64,000 nucleotides of DNA from Marinimicrobium sp050113635 (GCF_050113635.1 NZ_JBNJLT010000001.1:62001-126000), one strand, 5' to 3'. Shown: positions 1-9,530, counted from the stretch's first letter. Program-made: numbers and translations. The notes: generated from the sequence alone by a model not told the origin.

Positions 1-83
1 TCCCGCTTTCCAGACTCGTACAGTGCGCGCAGTACGTTGCGGCCAATACGGCCATAGCCGTTGATTGCTACTTTAATGGTCAT
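1..83 (-). CDS. gap: Glyceraldehyde-3-phosphate dehydrogenase, N-terminal fragment
   Basis: Only the first 27 or so codons lie in the window; the rest runs off the left edge. The protein begins MTIKVAINGYGRIGRNVLRA, which is the N-terminal Rossmann strand and GxGRIGR NAD-binding loop of type I GAPDH. The ATG (81-83, minus) is preceded by AGGAG seven bases upstream, so the start is secure. It is the last gene of the edd-zwf-pgl-eda run, 89 bp downstream of eda, which suits a role in processing the glyceraldehyde-3-phosphate released by KDPG aldolase. Confidence 0.93.
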   Translation of the reverse strand, partial: MTIKVAINGYGRIGRNVLRALYESGKR

Positions 84-172
84 TACACATCTCCTGATTA
101 CAATTCGGTCTTTCTGAAGATTAAAAAATCAGTGGTTTATGGCGATAAAACTCAACGCGTGATCAAGGCCGC

Positions 173-805
173 TCAGCGAGCCAACTGCGCGGCTTCACGG
201 GCCAGAGTTTCGATCTCGTCCCAACGCTTCTCTGCGATCAATTCTTTGGGAGCCATCCAGGTGCCACCCACGCACGCCACATTCGGCAGTTTCAGGTACT
301 CGGGCGCTTTGGCCAGGTTGATACCGCCAGTGGGGCAGAACGTAATTTGTGGCAGCGGGCCGCCGATGGATTTCAGCATGGGAACGCCACCCGCCGCTTC
401 GGCCGGGAAGAATTTCATGTGCGTGAAACCGTGGGCCAGCAGGTTCATGGCTTCGCTGGGCGTGGCGATGCCAGGCAGCAGCGGAATGTCGCTGGCTTTC
501 GCTGCTTCGATCAGCTCCGGTGTAGTGCCGGGACTGACCAGAAACGTGGAGCCAGCGGCGACGGCTTTTTTAAGGTCGTCTGGCGTCACGATCGTGCCAG
601 CACCAATAACGGCATCATCCGGCAGTGCTTCTACCATGGCACTGATTGCGTCCAGCGCCACGGGGGTGCGCAGGGTAATTTCCAGCACTTTCAGGCCGCC
701 GTTGTACAGCGCCTTGGCCAGCGGCACGGCATCTTCCAGCCGCTCCACCACCATGACCGGCACTACGGGTGCCACCTGAACAATTTTGTCGATACTCAAT
801 GCCAC
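173..805 (-). CDS. eda: 2-dehydro-3-deoxy-phosphogluconate (KDPG/KHG) aldolase
   Basis: This enzyme cleaves KDPG to pyruvate and glyceraldehyde-3-phosphate, the last step of the Entner-Doudoroff pathway, in the cytoplasm. The protein is 210 residues, the usual size. Class I aldolase residues are visible: Glu42 and Arg46 in LEITLRTP, and the Schiff-base lysine Lys131 in THMKFFPAE. The start is a GTG at 803-805 with AGAGGAAA just upstream; no ATG is better placed. It follows pgl on the same strand after a 59-bp gap and precedes gap, so it is probably co-transcribed with the other pathway genes. Confidence 0.95.
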   Translation of the reverse strand: MALSIDKIVQVAPVVPVMVVERLEDAVPLAKALYNGGLKVLEITLRTPVALDAISAMVEALPDDAVIGAGTIVTPDDLKKAVAAGSTFLVSPGTTPELIEAAKASDIPLLPGIATPSEAMNLLAHGFTHMKFFPAEAAGGVPMLKSIGGPLPQITFCPTGGINLAKAPEYLKLPNVACVGGTWMAPKELIAEKRWDEIETLAREAAQLAR

Positions 806-864
806 GTCGGTTTCCTCTGTATTCGATGATTCGGTTGATCGGTGACGGTCAGTCGCTCTCTATA

Positions 865-1569
865 TCAAGGTGCCCAGTAAAGCGTAAAGGGCACTTTGTT
901 CTGGCGCAGTACCGCCCGGATAGGCATGTCCTCGACCGGCCCGTCCTCCTGAGCCGCGCGCAACGCCTTAAGTTTGTCCTCACCGGTGATCAGCAGTACC
1001 AGGCGGCGACTGTTGAGCAGGCCCGCCAGGCTGAGCGTCATCCGCTCGGTATACTCGCCGGTCACTTCGCTCTGGTGTGCGGTGATGGCTGAGCACAAGC
1101 CATCGGTCTGAAGTGCTTCGTCCAATCCTTGCGCGTTCGGGAACAGCGAGGCGGTATGGCCGTCCGGCCCCATTCCAAGGATGGTCACATCAAAGGGTTG
1201 AGCCAGTTTCTGGTAGGCCTGCTCACAGGCGGCAAGGCCCTCATTCGCCGAAGCGGCCGAGTTCTTCATGCCGAGAAACGGCGCTTGCCCAGCGGCGTGT
1301 TGCAGCAGATTTTTCTGGACAAAACTTTCATTGCTTTTGTCGTGGCCGGGTTCCACCCAGCGTTCGTCTACCAACGCCACTTCGATGCGTTTCCAGTCCA
1401 ACGCAATCTGGCTCAGGCGCTGGTACAACGGCGCGGGGGAACTGCCTCCCGATACCAGCAGGCTGGCCTTTTCGCGGGAGGCCAGTGCGCCCTGAAGCGC
1501 GTCAACACAATCTTCCTGAAGTGCCGCGAGCAACGCTTCGCGGCTGTCAAACAGTTTTTCTTCCAACAT
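865..1569 (-). CDS. pgl: 6-phosphogluconolactonase
   Basis: It hydrolyses 6-phosphogluconolactone, the product of Zwf, to 6-phosphogluconate. The protein is 234 residues and belongs to the DevB/SOL-type Pgl family related to glucosamine-6-phosphate isomerases. Visible family features are LLVSGGSSP near residues 37-45, the VALVDERWV block and the GMGPDGHTASLFP segment. The start codon overlaps the zwf stop by one base (TAATG), so the two are translationally coupled. Confidence 0.95.
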   Translation of the reverse strand: MLEEKLFDSREALLAALQEDCVDALQGALASREKASLLVSGGSSPAPLYQRLSQIALDWKRIEVALVDERWVEPGHDKSNESFVQKNLLQHAAGQAPFLGMKNSAASANEGLAACEQAYQKLAQPFDVTILGMGPDGHTASLFPNAQGLDEALQTDGLCSAITAHQSEVTGEYTERMTLSLAGLLNSRRLVLLITGEDKLKALRAAQEDGPVEDMPIRAVLRQNKVPFTLYWAP

Positions 1570-3047
1570 TATTCCTTTCCTTCTGACAGCAGTTCATCAA
1601 TATTGAACCAGCTGCGGCCATCGCCACTGAGCAGCTCTTCAGAGGCTTCCGGGCCCCAACTGCCCGCCTGGTAACCCATGGGCTTGTTCTCGGGACGCTG
1701 CCATGCCTCAATGATGGGGTCGATCCAGGCCCAGGCCGCGTCCACTTCGGCGCGGTGAATAAACAGACTCGGATCACCCGCCGCCGCGTCCAGCATCAGA
1801 CGCTTATAGGCATCACTGACAAAGTGCTTGTACTTTTCAGCCAGGTTCAGGTTCAGCACCACCGGAGCCAGTTCGGTTTCGTGTTTTTCCAGATTCTTGG
1901 ACATCAATACCATCTGGATGCTTTCTTCCGGCTGCAACCGGATGACCAGACGGTTGGGGATCAGCGGACCCGCCGATTCCGGGTAGACCGCATGGGACAC
2001 ATCTTTGTACTGAATCACGATCTCGGCACAACGTTTGTGCATCCGCTTGCCGGTGCGCAGGTAAAACGGCACCTTGGACCAGCGCCAGTTATCGATATGC
2101 GCGCGAATAGCCACGAAGGTTTCGGTGTTGCTCTCTTTACCCAGCTCGTCGAGGTAGCCTGGCACTTGCTCGCCAGCCATTTCCCCGGCGATGTACTGGC
2201 CGCGCACGGTGTGCCACTTAACAGCATCACCCGTCAGCGGACGCAGCGACTCAAGCACTTTGATTTTTTCGGAGCGGATGCTGTCGGCGGTGAGTTTGTT
2301 GGGCGACTCCATAGCCACCAGACAGAGCAGTTGTAGCAAGTGGTTTTGCACCATATCGCGCAGTGCGCCCGCGTCATCGTAGAAGCTGGCTCGACCTTCC
2401 AGGCCGACAGTTTCGGAGATGCTGAGCTGCACATGATCAATGGTTTTGGCATCCCACAGGTGCTCGAAAATGCCATTGGCGAACCGCAACGTAAGCAGGT
2501 TCTGCACGGTTTCCTTGCCGAGATAGTGATCGATGCGATAAATCGCTTTCTCGTCAAAGTACTCGGCAATTTCCGAGTTAATGGCTTCGGCGGATTTGGC
2601 GTCGTAGCCGAGCGGCTTTTCGACAACCACACGGGTGGTCGGGCTGATCAAACCACTTTCGGAAATGTGTTTGCAGCAGGTGCCGAACACATTCGGGGGC
2701 GTGGAGAGATAAAATACGCGCTGATCGTTACCGGATTTAAGCGTCTCGGCCATCTTTTCCCAGTGCTCATCAAAAGCACTGATATCCAGAAACAAGGGGT
2801 GAATCATTTTGGCGAAGCGATCCCAGGTCTCGGCCACAAACTCGCCTTTGCGCAAATGCTTTTCAGCCGCGGCGCGCACCTTGCCCTGATACTCATCAAC
2901 CGCTTCCTGACGACGGCAGGTGCCGAAAATACGGGTCCCTTCCGGCAGTTCGTCGTTGCAGTAAGCCCGATACAGACCGGGAATCAATTTGCGCAGCGCC
3001 AGGTCGCCGGCACCGCCAAAAATCACAAAATCAAATGCATTCAGCAT
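1569..3047 (-). CDS. zwf: Glucose-6-phosphate 1-dehydrogenase
   Basis: It oxidises glucose-6-phosphate to 6-phosphogluconolactone with NADP(+), feeding both the oxidative pentose phosphate and Entner-Doudoroff routes. The protein is 492 residues, almost the same as E. coli Zwf (491). The nucleotide-binding GGAGDLALRK is at residues 11-20 and the substrate-binding signature RIDHYLGKE at 171-179. It lies between edd (131 bp upstream) and pgl (one-base overlap downstream). I looked for a HexR-type palindrome upstream and did not find a convincing one. Confidence 0.96.
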   Translation of the reverse strand: MLNAFDFVIFGGAGDLALRKLIPGLYRAYCNDELPEGTRIFGTCRRQEAVDEYQGKVRAAAEKHLRKGEFVAETWDRFAKMIHPLFLDISAFDEHWEKMAETLKSGNDQRVFYLSTPPNVFGTCCKHISESGLISPTTRVVVEKPLGYDAKSAEAINSEIAEYFDEKAIYRIDHYLGKETVQNLLTLRFANGIFEHLWDAKTIDHVQLSISETVGLEGRASFYDDAGALRDMVQNHLLQLLCLVAMESPNKLTADSIRSEKIKVLESLRPLTGDAVKWHTVRGQYIAGEMAGEQVPGYLDELGKESNTETFVAIRAHIDNWRWSKVPFYLRTGKRMHKRCAEIVIQYKDVSHAVYPESAGPLIPNRLVIRLQPEESIQMVLMSKNLEKHETELAPVVLNLNLAEKYKHFVSDAYKRLMLDAAAGDPSLFIHRAEVDAAWAWIDPIIEAWQRPENKPMGYQAGSWGPEASEELLSGDGRSWFNIDELLSEGKE

Positions 3048-3178
3048 GGATGAAAAACCTTGTATTCTGTACTGTCGGTTTCTTGGCGACCGGCCGCTGC
3101 CGGATCGCCGAAGCTCTTAATAGACGCTCTCAATGGAAGCCCTCAATAAAGGACCGCTCCCCACGATGACTCTTCTGC

Positions 3179-4996
3179 CTACCAGCGGAAGACTGTCGCG
3201 CCCTCTTCGGCCAGCCCCACTTCCGCACGCAACGGTGCAAACAGTTCACGCCCCATTCCGAAGTGGCTTTCGGTGATATCGGCCTCCGCCAGCGAGCGTT
3301 TGGCCAGCTCGTCTTCGGCGACCAACAACTCCAGTTTTCCGGCATCGGCGTCCAGTTCAATCATGTCCCCGTCGCGCACCAACGCGATAGGACCACCATC
3401 CAGGGCTTCCGGGGTGAGGTGAATCGCTGCCGGAATTTTACCAGAGGCACCGGACATCCTGCCATCGGTGACCAGAGCCACCTTGTAACCGCGATCCTGA
3501 AGCACGCCCAGGGGCGGAGTCAGTTTGTGCAGCTCCGGCATGCCACAGGCTTTCGGCCCCTGAAAACGCACAACGGCAATAAAGTCCCGATCCAGCTCTC
3601 CCGCCTTGAAAGCCGCCTGCAAATCTTCCTGCCGCTGGAACACACGAGCGGGTGCCTTCACCTTGCGGTTTTCCGGTTTAACGGCGGATACTTTGATCAC
3701 ACAACGCCCCAGGTTGCCGGTCAGCAGTGCCATACCACCGGTTTTGCTAAACGCACTGCCCGCCGGACGGAGCACATCCTCATCCAGGCTCTTCGCCGGG
3801 GCATCGCGCCACTCGATGCGACCGTTTTCCAGGAACGGCTCACGGGCATAAGGAGCCATACCGCCCTCACCCATAATGGTGGTGACATCGTCGTGAATCA
3901 GGCCTTCTTCACGCAGGCTACGTACCAGGAAGCCCATGCCACCTACAGCCTGGAACCGGTTCACGTCCGCCAGTCCATTCGGGTAAATGCGGCACATTAG
4001 CGGGATAATTTCGGAGAGGTCCGCCATATCCTGCCAGTTGATAATGACCCCGGCAGCGCGCGCAATAGCCACCAAATGAATGGCGTGGTTGGTGGAACCG
4101 CCTGTGGCCAAAAGACCGATGATACCGTTCACGACAGCTTTTTCATCAACAATGTCGGCCATTGGTGTGTAGCGCCCACCGTGACGAGTCAGCCGAACCA
4201 GTTGATTCACCGCCTCGTCGGTCAGCGCATCACGCATGCCGGTGCCTGGGTTCACGAAGGAGCTGCCCGGCAGTTGCATCCCCATCATTTCCATCAGCAT
4301 CTGGTTGCTGTTGGCGGTGCCATAAAAAGTACAGGTGCCCGGGCTGTGGTAGGACTCACTTTCCGCCTTGAGCAGTTCATCGCGCCCGACTTTGCCCTCG
4401 GCGAACAACTGGCGCACCCGCACTTTCTCGGAATTCGGTAGCCCCGGGGTCATGGGACCTGCCGGGACAAACATCACCGGCAATTGGCCGAAAGAGAGCG
4501 AACCAATCATCAGGCCCGGCACGATTTTGTCACAGATTCCCAGGCACAGCGCCGCATCAAACATATCGTGTGACAGCGACACTGCCGTGGACATGGCAAT
4601 CACATCGCGGCTGAACAGGGACAGATCCATCCCGTCGCGCCCCTGGGTCACGCCATCGCACATGGCGGGCACACCCCCAGCCACCTGTGCGGTCACGCCA
4701 TTGGCGTGAGCGGCTCTTTTGATTTGATCCGGGTAGGTACTGTACGGCTGATGGGCGGACAGCATGTCGTTATACGCTGTGACGATACCCAGATTCGGTG
4801 TATCGCCCTCTGCGAGCATCTGTTTTTCCTGACCTTCAGCGGTGGCAAAGCCGTGAGCCAGGTTGCCACAGGAAAGCCGCTGCCGGGCCGGACCGTCCGA
4901 GCGCATCCGCTCGATCCGCTCCAGATAGGCCGATCGGGTATCACGACTGCGGTCGATAATCCGCTGGGTGATCTCGGAGAGTCGTTTGTGAGTCAT
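3179..4996 (-). CDS. edd: Phosphogluconate dehydratase
   Basis: It dehydrates 6-phosphogluconate to KDPG, the committed Entner-Doudoroff step. The protein is 605 residues (E. coli Edd 603) of the IlvD/Edd family. The expected iron-sulfur cysteines are present: Cys155 in GICDKIVPG and Cys222 in GTCTFYGTANSNQ, matching the spacing of the E. coli enzyme; Cys113 lies in CDGVTQGRDGM. With zwf, pgl, eda and gap it forms an unbroken same-strand set. A 300-bp gap separates it from pgi, so its own promoter is probably there. Confidence 0.96.
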   Translation of the reverse strand: MTHKRLSEITQRIIDRSRDTRSAYLERIERMRSDGPARQRLSCGNLAHGFATAEGQEKQMLAEGDTPNLGIVTAYNDMLSAHQPYSTYPDQIKRAAHANGVTAQVAGGVPAMCDGVTQGRDGMDLSLFSRDVIAMSTAVSLSHDMFDAALCLGICDKIVPGLMIGSLSFGQLPVMFVPAGPMTPGLPNSEKVRVRQLFAEGKVGRDELLKAESESYHSPGTCTFYGTANSNQMLMEMMGMQLPGSSFVNPGTGMRDALTDEAVNQLVRLTRHGGRYTPMADIVDEKAVVNGIIGLLATGGSTNHAIHLVAIARAAGVIINWQDMADLSEIIPLMCRIYPNGLADVNRFQAVGGMGFLVRSLREEGLIHDDVTTIMGEGGMAPYAREPFLENGRIEWRDAPAKSLDEDVLRPAGSAFSKTGGMALLTGNLGRCVIKVSAVKPENRKVKAPARVFQRQEDLQAAFKAGELDRDFIAVVRFQGPKACGMPELHKLTPPLGVLQDRGYKVALVTDGRMSGASGKIPAAIHLTPEALDGGPIALVRDGDMIELDADAGKLELLVAEDELAKRSLAEADITESHFGMGRELFAPLRAEVGLAEEGATVFRW

Positions 4997-5296
4997 TTCA
5001 GCACCATTAATTGCTTGACGTCCTGCCAGACACGCACTCCCTCACTCTCGCAGCAGTGCAATCCGCACACGCGATCCCGCCGGGGTGGGCGCCGATTTTC
5101 GCACCGGCATACCATACCGGCGCGCCGAGGCTGTATCTGGCTCGCTAAATTCACGGTCTTCACGCTCCCTCGGGCCTGATCGATTCTTTGCCGATCAATC
5201 CCCTCGGGTTCTCTCACACGTCTCCGTACCGACGCCTTATAAAACGATTTGGCCGCCAGAAACACGTGTCACTGGCGGCGCAATCCATACGGCGGC
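4997..5296. other. Intergenic region between pgi and edd
   Basis: This 300-bp gap holds no convincing gene. Near the pgi end is an 8-bp inverted repeat (listed separately). The rest must contain the leader and promoter of edd on the minus strand. I saw no clear -35/-10 pair and no HexR-like palindrome. A short TGATCG/CGATCA inverted repeat lies at 5177-5197 with unknown meaning. Confidence 0.5.
5252..5279 (-). terminator. Possible terminator of pgi
   Basis: A perfect 8-bp inverted repeat (GCCGCCAG / CTGGCGGC) with a 12-base loop begins 17 bp beyond the pgi stop. On the minus strand it is followed by CAAATCGTTTT, a weak T-rich tract. Placement fits a terminator, but the T tract is imperfect. 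Confidence 0.45.
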
Positions 5297-6940
5297 TTAT
5301 TTTGCTTGCTTGTAATAGTTTATCAGACTGCGGGTAGAGGCATCATGCTTGTCGCTGACCTGCCCCCCTTCCGCCAGCTCGGGCTGAATACCGGCCGCCA
5401 GCACCTTGCCCAGCTCCACGCCCCACTGGTCAAAGGAGTGAATCCGCCAGATGATGCCCTGGGTGAAGATCTTGTGCTCATACAGCGCAATCAGTGAACC
5501 CAGGGAGCGGGCGGTCACTTTGTCCATCAAAATGGTGTTGGTCGGGCGATTGCCACGGTGTACTTTGTGGGCCACGATCTCTTCGATGCGCGCCTCGTCC
5601 ATGCTTTTGGCTTTCAGATCAGCCCGCACCTGATCGGCGTCAATGCCTTTCATCAGCGCTTCGGTCTGGGCGAACATATTGGCCATAAGGGCGTCATGGT
5701 GACCCGGTACGTCGATGGTGGGCTTCACCGAGCCGATGAAATCCGCCGGGATAATGTCGGTGCCCTGATGCAGGAACTGGTAAAAGGCGTGTTGGCCATT
5801 GATGCCCACTTCACCCCAGATCAGGGGGACACTGCCATACGTCAGCGGCTCGCCTTCCCAGTTGACCGACTTGCCGTTACTCTCCATTTCCGCCTGCTGC
5901 ATGTAGGCGGGGAACCGGTGCAGGCACTGGTCGTAAGGCAACAACGCATACGCGGGGTAGCCCAGGAAGTTGCGGTTCCAGATACCGACCAGCGCCAGCA
6001 TGACCGGTGCGTTTTCCGCCAGAGGTGCCTCGCGGAAATGGCGATCCATTTCATAGGCGCCCTGCAGCAGTTCATCAAACAGATCGAAGCCCAGCTGCAG
6101 CGCAATGGGCAAACCGATGGTGGACCAGAGCGAGAAACGACCGCCTACCCAGTCCCACATTTCAAAGATGTTTTTCTCCGCCACGCCGAACTCAACGGCC
6201 TTTTCCACGTTCGAGGAAACCGCGACGAAGTGCTGGCTGGTGGTGGTTTCGCTGCCACCGCCTTTCAGGAACCACTCGCGCGCTGTATTGGCATTGGTAA
6301 TGGTTTCCAGTGTGGTGAAGGTCTTGGAGGCCACAATAAACAGCGTATTGCCCGGCTTGACTCGCTCCAGCACTTGAGCGATTTGGAAGCCATCCACATT
6401 GGAGACATAGTGCATGTTCAGCGTATCGTCGCTGTAGGCATCCAGTGCCTCGGTAACCATCAGGGGGCCGAGGTTGGAGCCGCCGATACCGATACTGACC
6501 ACATCGGTGATGCGCTCGCCGGAAAAGCCGGTCCATTCGCCAGAGCGGACACTGTCCACCAGCGCCTTCATGTGATTCAGCTCGCGCTCTACCTGCGGGC
6601 GCACGTCCTTGCCGTCCACCATCAGGGGCGCACCGGATTTATCCCGCAGCGCCACGTGCAAGACGGCGCGGTCTTCCGTGCGGTTGATGTGTTCGCCCGC
6701 AAACATGCGATCGCGCCAGTCCGCCACGGCGGACGCTTCCGCCAGGGTCAGCAGCCCCTTGCGAGTCTCTTCGGTAATCAGGTTCTTGGAGTAGTCGAGC
6801 AGCAGGTTCGGCGCTTGGATCGAAAAGGAGTCGAAACGGGAGGAATCGTCGGCAAACAGTGATTTCAATTCACTCTGGCGCAGCGTCTGAGCATGCTGAA
6901 CCAGGGATTGCCAACTCGGTAATTCGGTAGGACTTGCCAT
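5297..6940 (-). CDS. pgi: Glucose-6-phosphate isomerase
   Basis: It interconverts glucose-6-phosphate and fructose-6-phosphate, and sits next to the Entner-Doudoroff genes. The frame is open 12 codons further upstream, but I place the start at the ATG at 6938-6940. That ATG has AGAGGT seven bases upstream and begins MASPTELPSWQSLVQH, which lines up with the N-terminus of known Pgi proteins. This gives 547 residues (E. coli 549). Family blocks include GIGGSNLGP, DWVGGRFSLWS, GEVGINGQHAFYQ and the C-terminal KIFTQG lysine segment. Confidence 0.95.
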   Translation of the reverse strand: MASPTELPSWQSLVQHAQTLRQSELKSLFADDSSRFDSFSIQAPNLLLDYSKNLITEETRKGLLTLAEASAVADWRDRMFAGEHINRTEDRAVLHVALRDKSGAPLMVDGKDVRPQVERELNHMKALVDSVRSGEWTGFSGERITDVVSIGIGGSNLGPLMVTEALDAYSDDTLNMHYVSNVDGFQIAQVLERVKPGNTLFIVASKTFTTLETITNANTAREWFLKGGGSETTTSQHFVAVSSNVEKAVEFGVAEKNIFEMWDWVGGRFSLWSTIGLPIALQLGFDLFDELLQGAYEMDRHFREAPLAENAPVMLALVGIWNRNFLGYPAYALLPYDQCLHRFPAYMQQAEMESNGKSVNWEGEPLTYGSVPLIWGEVGINGQHAFYQFLHQGTDIIPADFIGSVKPTIDVPGHHDALMANMFAQTEALMKGIDADQVRADLKAKSMDEARIEEIVAHKVHRGNRPTNTILMDKVTARSLGSLIALYEHKIFTQGIIWRIHSFDQWGVELGKVLAAGIQPELAEGGQVSDKHDASTRSLINYYKQAK

Positions 6941-7275
6941 GTATCGACCTCTTTTGTCCGCAAAGCGGGTCATCATGTTGGGTTGGAAACAGCGCTTGCA
7001 ATGCGCGATCTAAGCACCGGTCTGGTGGGAATTGAGCGGAGTGCACCGCCGGAACCCGGCCCCGGCGCACGGCAGAGCCACGCGAAACGACACGGGGGCA
7101 GAGCGGGAACTTCGCTCCGCAGCCACGTTTTCAGTGACTGAATGCGCGACAGACGGTGCCTTTAAAAGGGCTGGCATAATAAGCACTTAGGGTGAAAAAG
7201 TCAATTTGAACCGCTTCCCTCAGGCCCTTACTCCGCGGTAAGCTGGCCCTTTTCGCCAGGCCCGGATTGTCGTCT
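6941..7275. other. Divergent intergenic region, pgi / GH84 gene
   Basis: This 335-bp gap separates the divergent pgi and GH84 genes and must carry both promoters. I find no credible gene. Only weak short inverted repeats are visible, for example CTTAC/GTAAG around 7228-7243, with no recognisable operator. Confidence 0.45.
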
Positions 7276-8397
7276 ATGCCCGCTTTTGAACCCACCGCCA
7301 ATCGCTCGCCTTTCACCGGTATCATCGAGGGCTTTTTTGGCCGCACCTGGTCCTGGTCAGACCGACACGCCATGGTTGACTTCCTGGCCCGGGAGGGGTT
7401 CGACTTCTATCTATACGCCCCGAAGGCGGACCCCCACCTTCGCCGTCAATGGACCGCTCCCTGGCCTGCGTCCGAATGGCAAGCGTTGCTGGCGCTGCGC
7501 GAGCATTGCCGGGACAAAGGTATCGATTTCGGCGTCGGCCTGAGCCCGCTGGACTTATATCGCGAGCCCCCGGCTCAGGCCCGACAGCAGCTGCACGCCC
7601 GCGTGCGGCAACTCAACGCGCTGGAGCCCGATCTCATGGGCCTGCTCTTCGACGATATGCGCGGCGACCTGCCAGCGCTGGCCCGCCGCCAAGTGGAACT
7701 GGCTCATGTCGCCGCCGAAATCAGCACCGCCCGTCGCCTGGTACTGTGCCCGACCTACTACAGCGACGACCCGGTTCTCGAAAAGGTTTTCGGCGAGCGT
7801 CCCACTCATTACTGGGAAGACCTCGGCGCCGCCCTGGACCACACCATTGATGTGTTCTGGACCGGCCCTCAGGTGTGTTCACCCACCTACCCCGCCGAGC
7901 ACCTTGAGCGAGTCAGTGAGCGACTTCAGCGGCGTCCCTTCCTGTGGGATAACTACCCGGTCAATGACGGCGCCAAACTGTGCGGCCACCTGAGACTCAG
8001 CCCCTACCCGGCGAGCCACGGCCAATTGCCGGGACAGGTAGCCGGTCATGCCGTCAACCCAATGAATCAGGCATTGTTGTCGCAAATTCCCCTGGCCACA
8101 CTGCCACTCGCTTATCGACTGGGAGTGCGCTATCGGGAAGACGCCGCCTGGCAGGAAGCGCTTGAGCGCTGCTGTTCGACACCGCTGGCCGCCGCCCTGC
8201 AAGCGGATGTTGAGCAACTGCAACACCGCGGCCTTCCCGATCTGTCCCGCGAGGAGATCGCGGCGCTACGCAAACGCTATGTCGCTCTCTCGGAAACTCT
8301 GCCCGATGCGCGTGAGACTTCCTCTGCCATGATCCAGGAGCTGATTGATTGGCTGGACGGCGGTTACACCTTTGATCCGGCGTGCCTGACCGACTGA
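7276..8397 (+). CDS. GH84-type beta-N-acetylglucosaminidase (NAGidase domain)
   Basis: It is predicted to remove terminal beta-N-acetylglucosamine residues by the substrate-assisted mechanism of family GH84. The NAGidase domain fills nearly the whole protein: TGIIEGFFGRTWSW near the N-terminus, YAPKADPHLRRQW, the catalytic Asp-Asp pair in GLLFDDMRGD (residues 126-127 from this start), and the late conserved WDNYPVNDG. I see no signal peptide, membrane segment or carbohydrate-binding module, so it looks cytoplasmic and catalytic-domain only. The ATG at 7276 is chosen; a TTG at 7267 is in frame, and neither has a good ribosome-binding site. The natural substrate cannot be read from the sequence. 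Confidence 0.82.
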   Translation: MPAFEPTANRSPFTGIIEGFFGRTWSWSDRHAMVDFLAREGFDFYLYAPKADPHLRRQWTAPWPASEWQALLALREHCRDKGIDFGVGLSPLDLYREPPAQARQQLHARVRQLNALEPDLMGLLFDDMRGDLPALARRQVELAHVAAEISTARRLVLCPTYYSDDPVLEKVFGERPTHYWEDLGAALDHTIDVFWTGPQVCSPTYPAEHLERVSERLQRRPFLWDNYPVNDGAKLCGHLRLSPYPASHGQLPGQVAGHAVNPMNQALLSQIPLATLPLAYRLGVRYREDAAWQEALERCCSTPLAAALQADVEQLQHRGLPDLSREEIAALRKRYVALSETLPDARETSSAMIQELIDWLDGGYTFDPACLTD

Positions 8398-8425
8398 AAC
8401 CTGGCGCGAAAAATACATTCCAGCA

Positions 8426-8449
8426 GGTCGATGGTACAATTCATCGACC
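8426..8449. repeat. Inverted repeat in the GH84 / aldo-keto reductase gap
   Basis: A perfect 8-bp inverted repeat (GGTCGATG / CATCGACC) with an 8-base loop lies 29 bp after the GH84 stop and 65 bp before the next start. It could be a weak terminator, since AAAA follows, or an operator for the downstream reductase. Confidence 0.4.
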
Positions 8450-8513
8450 AAAATGGTCACAAAGACTAAAACTTATATCACACTCGGTGAATTAAGTACA
8501 GGAGCACCCGGCT

Positions 8514-9494
8514 ATGCACACCCGCACATTAGGCAACAGCGATCTCACCGTCAGCGAGGTAGGATTGGGATGCTGGCAGCTCGGAGGCGATTTCGGCCCG
8601 ATTACACAGCCCACCGTCGAAGCCATCTTGCACAGTGCCCTGGCCGCAGGCATTACCTTTTTCGACACGGCGGATGTTTACGGAAACGGTGCCAGTGAGC
8701 GCTATCTTGGCCAACACTTAAGCGGCGTATCCCCGCGCCCCGTGATCGCTACCAAGTACGGACGTGGCGATGGCAGTTACCCGGACGGCTACTCCCTGAC
8801 CCACCTGCGCGACTCTGTCAAACGTGCCCAGGATCGTCTCAAGACTGACGCTCTGGATTTACTGCAACTCCATTGTGTGCCCACTGAAGTGCTGGGCCGT
8901 GGCGAGATTTTTGACTGGCTGCGCACCGTTCAACAAGAGGGACACATCCGCTATTTTGGTGCGAGCGTGGAGACGGTGGAGGAAGGCCTGATCTGTGCCG
9001 AGCACGACGACCTGACGTCACTGCAAGTTATTTTCAACATTTTTCGCCAGAAACTGCTCGACGAATTGTTGCCCCGGGCTGAAGACCGGAACATTGGCGT
9101 GATCGTGCGCCTGCCACTGGCCAGCGGTTTATTGAGCGGCAAGTTTTCCGAAAGCACCCAGTTCGATGAAAGCGACCACCGTAACTTCAATCGGGACGGT
9201 GCCGCCTTCAATGTCGGCGAGACGTTTGCCGGCCTGCCGTTTGAAACCGGTGTGGAGTTGTCCCAAGCCCTGAAAACCCATGTGCCCGACGGCTATACCA
9301 TGGCGCAAATGGCCATGCGCTGGATTCTGGATCAACCGGGCGTCAGCAGCATTATCCCCGGCGCCAGTTCCGCCCGCCAGGCCGAGGAAAACGCCAAAGT
9401 CAGTGAACTGGCACCACTGTCCGATGCACTGCATGAAACCTTGTATGACTTCTACCAGCAGCAAGTGCATCACCACATCCGGGGCGCCTACTAA
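8514..9494 (+). CDS. Aldo/keto reductase
   Basis: A 326-residue NAD(P)H-dependent oxidoreductase of the aldo/keto reductase superfamily. The catalytic tetrad is complete: Asp51 and Tyr56 in FFDTADVYGNGASERYLG, Lys81 in VIATKYGRGDG and His120 in LLQLHCVP. The C-terminal phosphate-clamp region IIPGASSARQAEEN is also present. AGGAGC lies nine bases before the ATG. No signal peptide is seen, so it should be cytoplasmic. The physiological carbonyl substrate is unknown, and its neighbours (GH84 and xylanase) only hint at sugar metabolism. Confidence 0.9.
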   Translation: MHTRTLGNSDLTVSEVGLGCWQLGGDFGPITQPTVEAILHSALAAGITFFDTADVYGNGASERYLGQHLSGVSPRPVIATKYGRGDGSYPDGYSLTHLRDSVKRAQDRLKTDALDLLQLHCVPTEVLGRGEIFDWLRTVQQEGHIRYFGASVETVEEGLICAEHDDLTSLQVIFNIFRQKLLDELLPRAEDRNIGVIVRLPLASGLLSGKFSESTQFDESDHRNFNRDGAAFNVGETFAGLPFETGVELSQALKTHVPDGYTMAQMAMRWILDQPGVSSIIPGASSARQAEENAKVSELAPLSDALHETLYDFYQQQVHHHIRGAY

Positions 9495-9530
9495 CCGTTG
9501 GCCAGCACCTACTAAAAAACAACTGCACAC

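Noticed and set aside
3048..3178. HexR operator upstream of zwf or edd
   Set aside because: I read this gap and the 4997-5296 gap for a TGTAAT-type palindrome and found none convincing.
5558..6862. 434-codon open frame opposite pgi, and similar long frames opposite the xylanase (9740-11125) and the TonB receptor (30264-31616)
   Set aside because: They lie antisense to clearly conserved genes, have no recognisable domains and arise from codon bias in GC-rich DNA.
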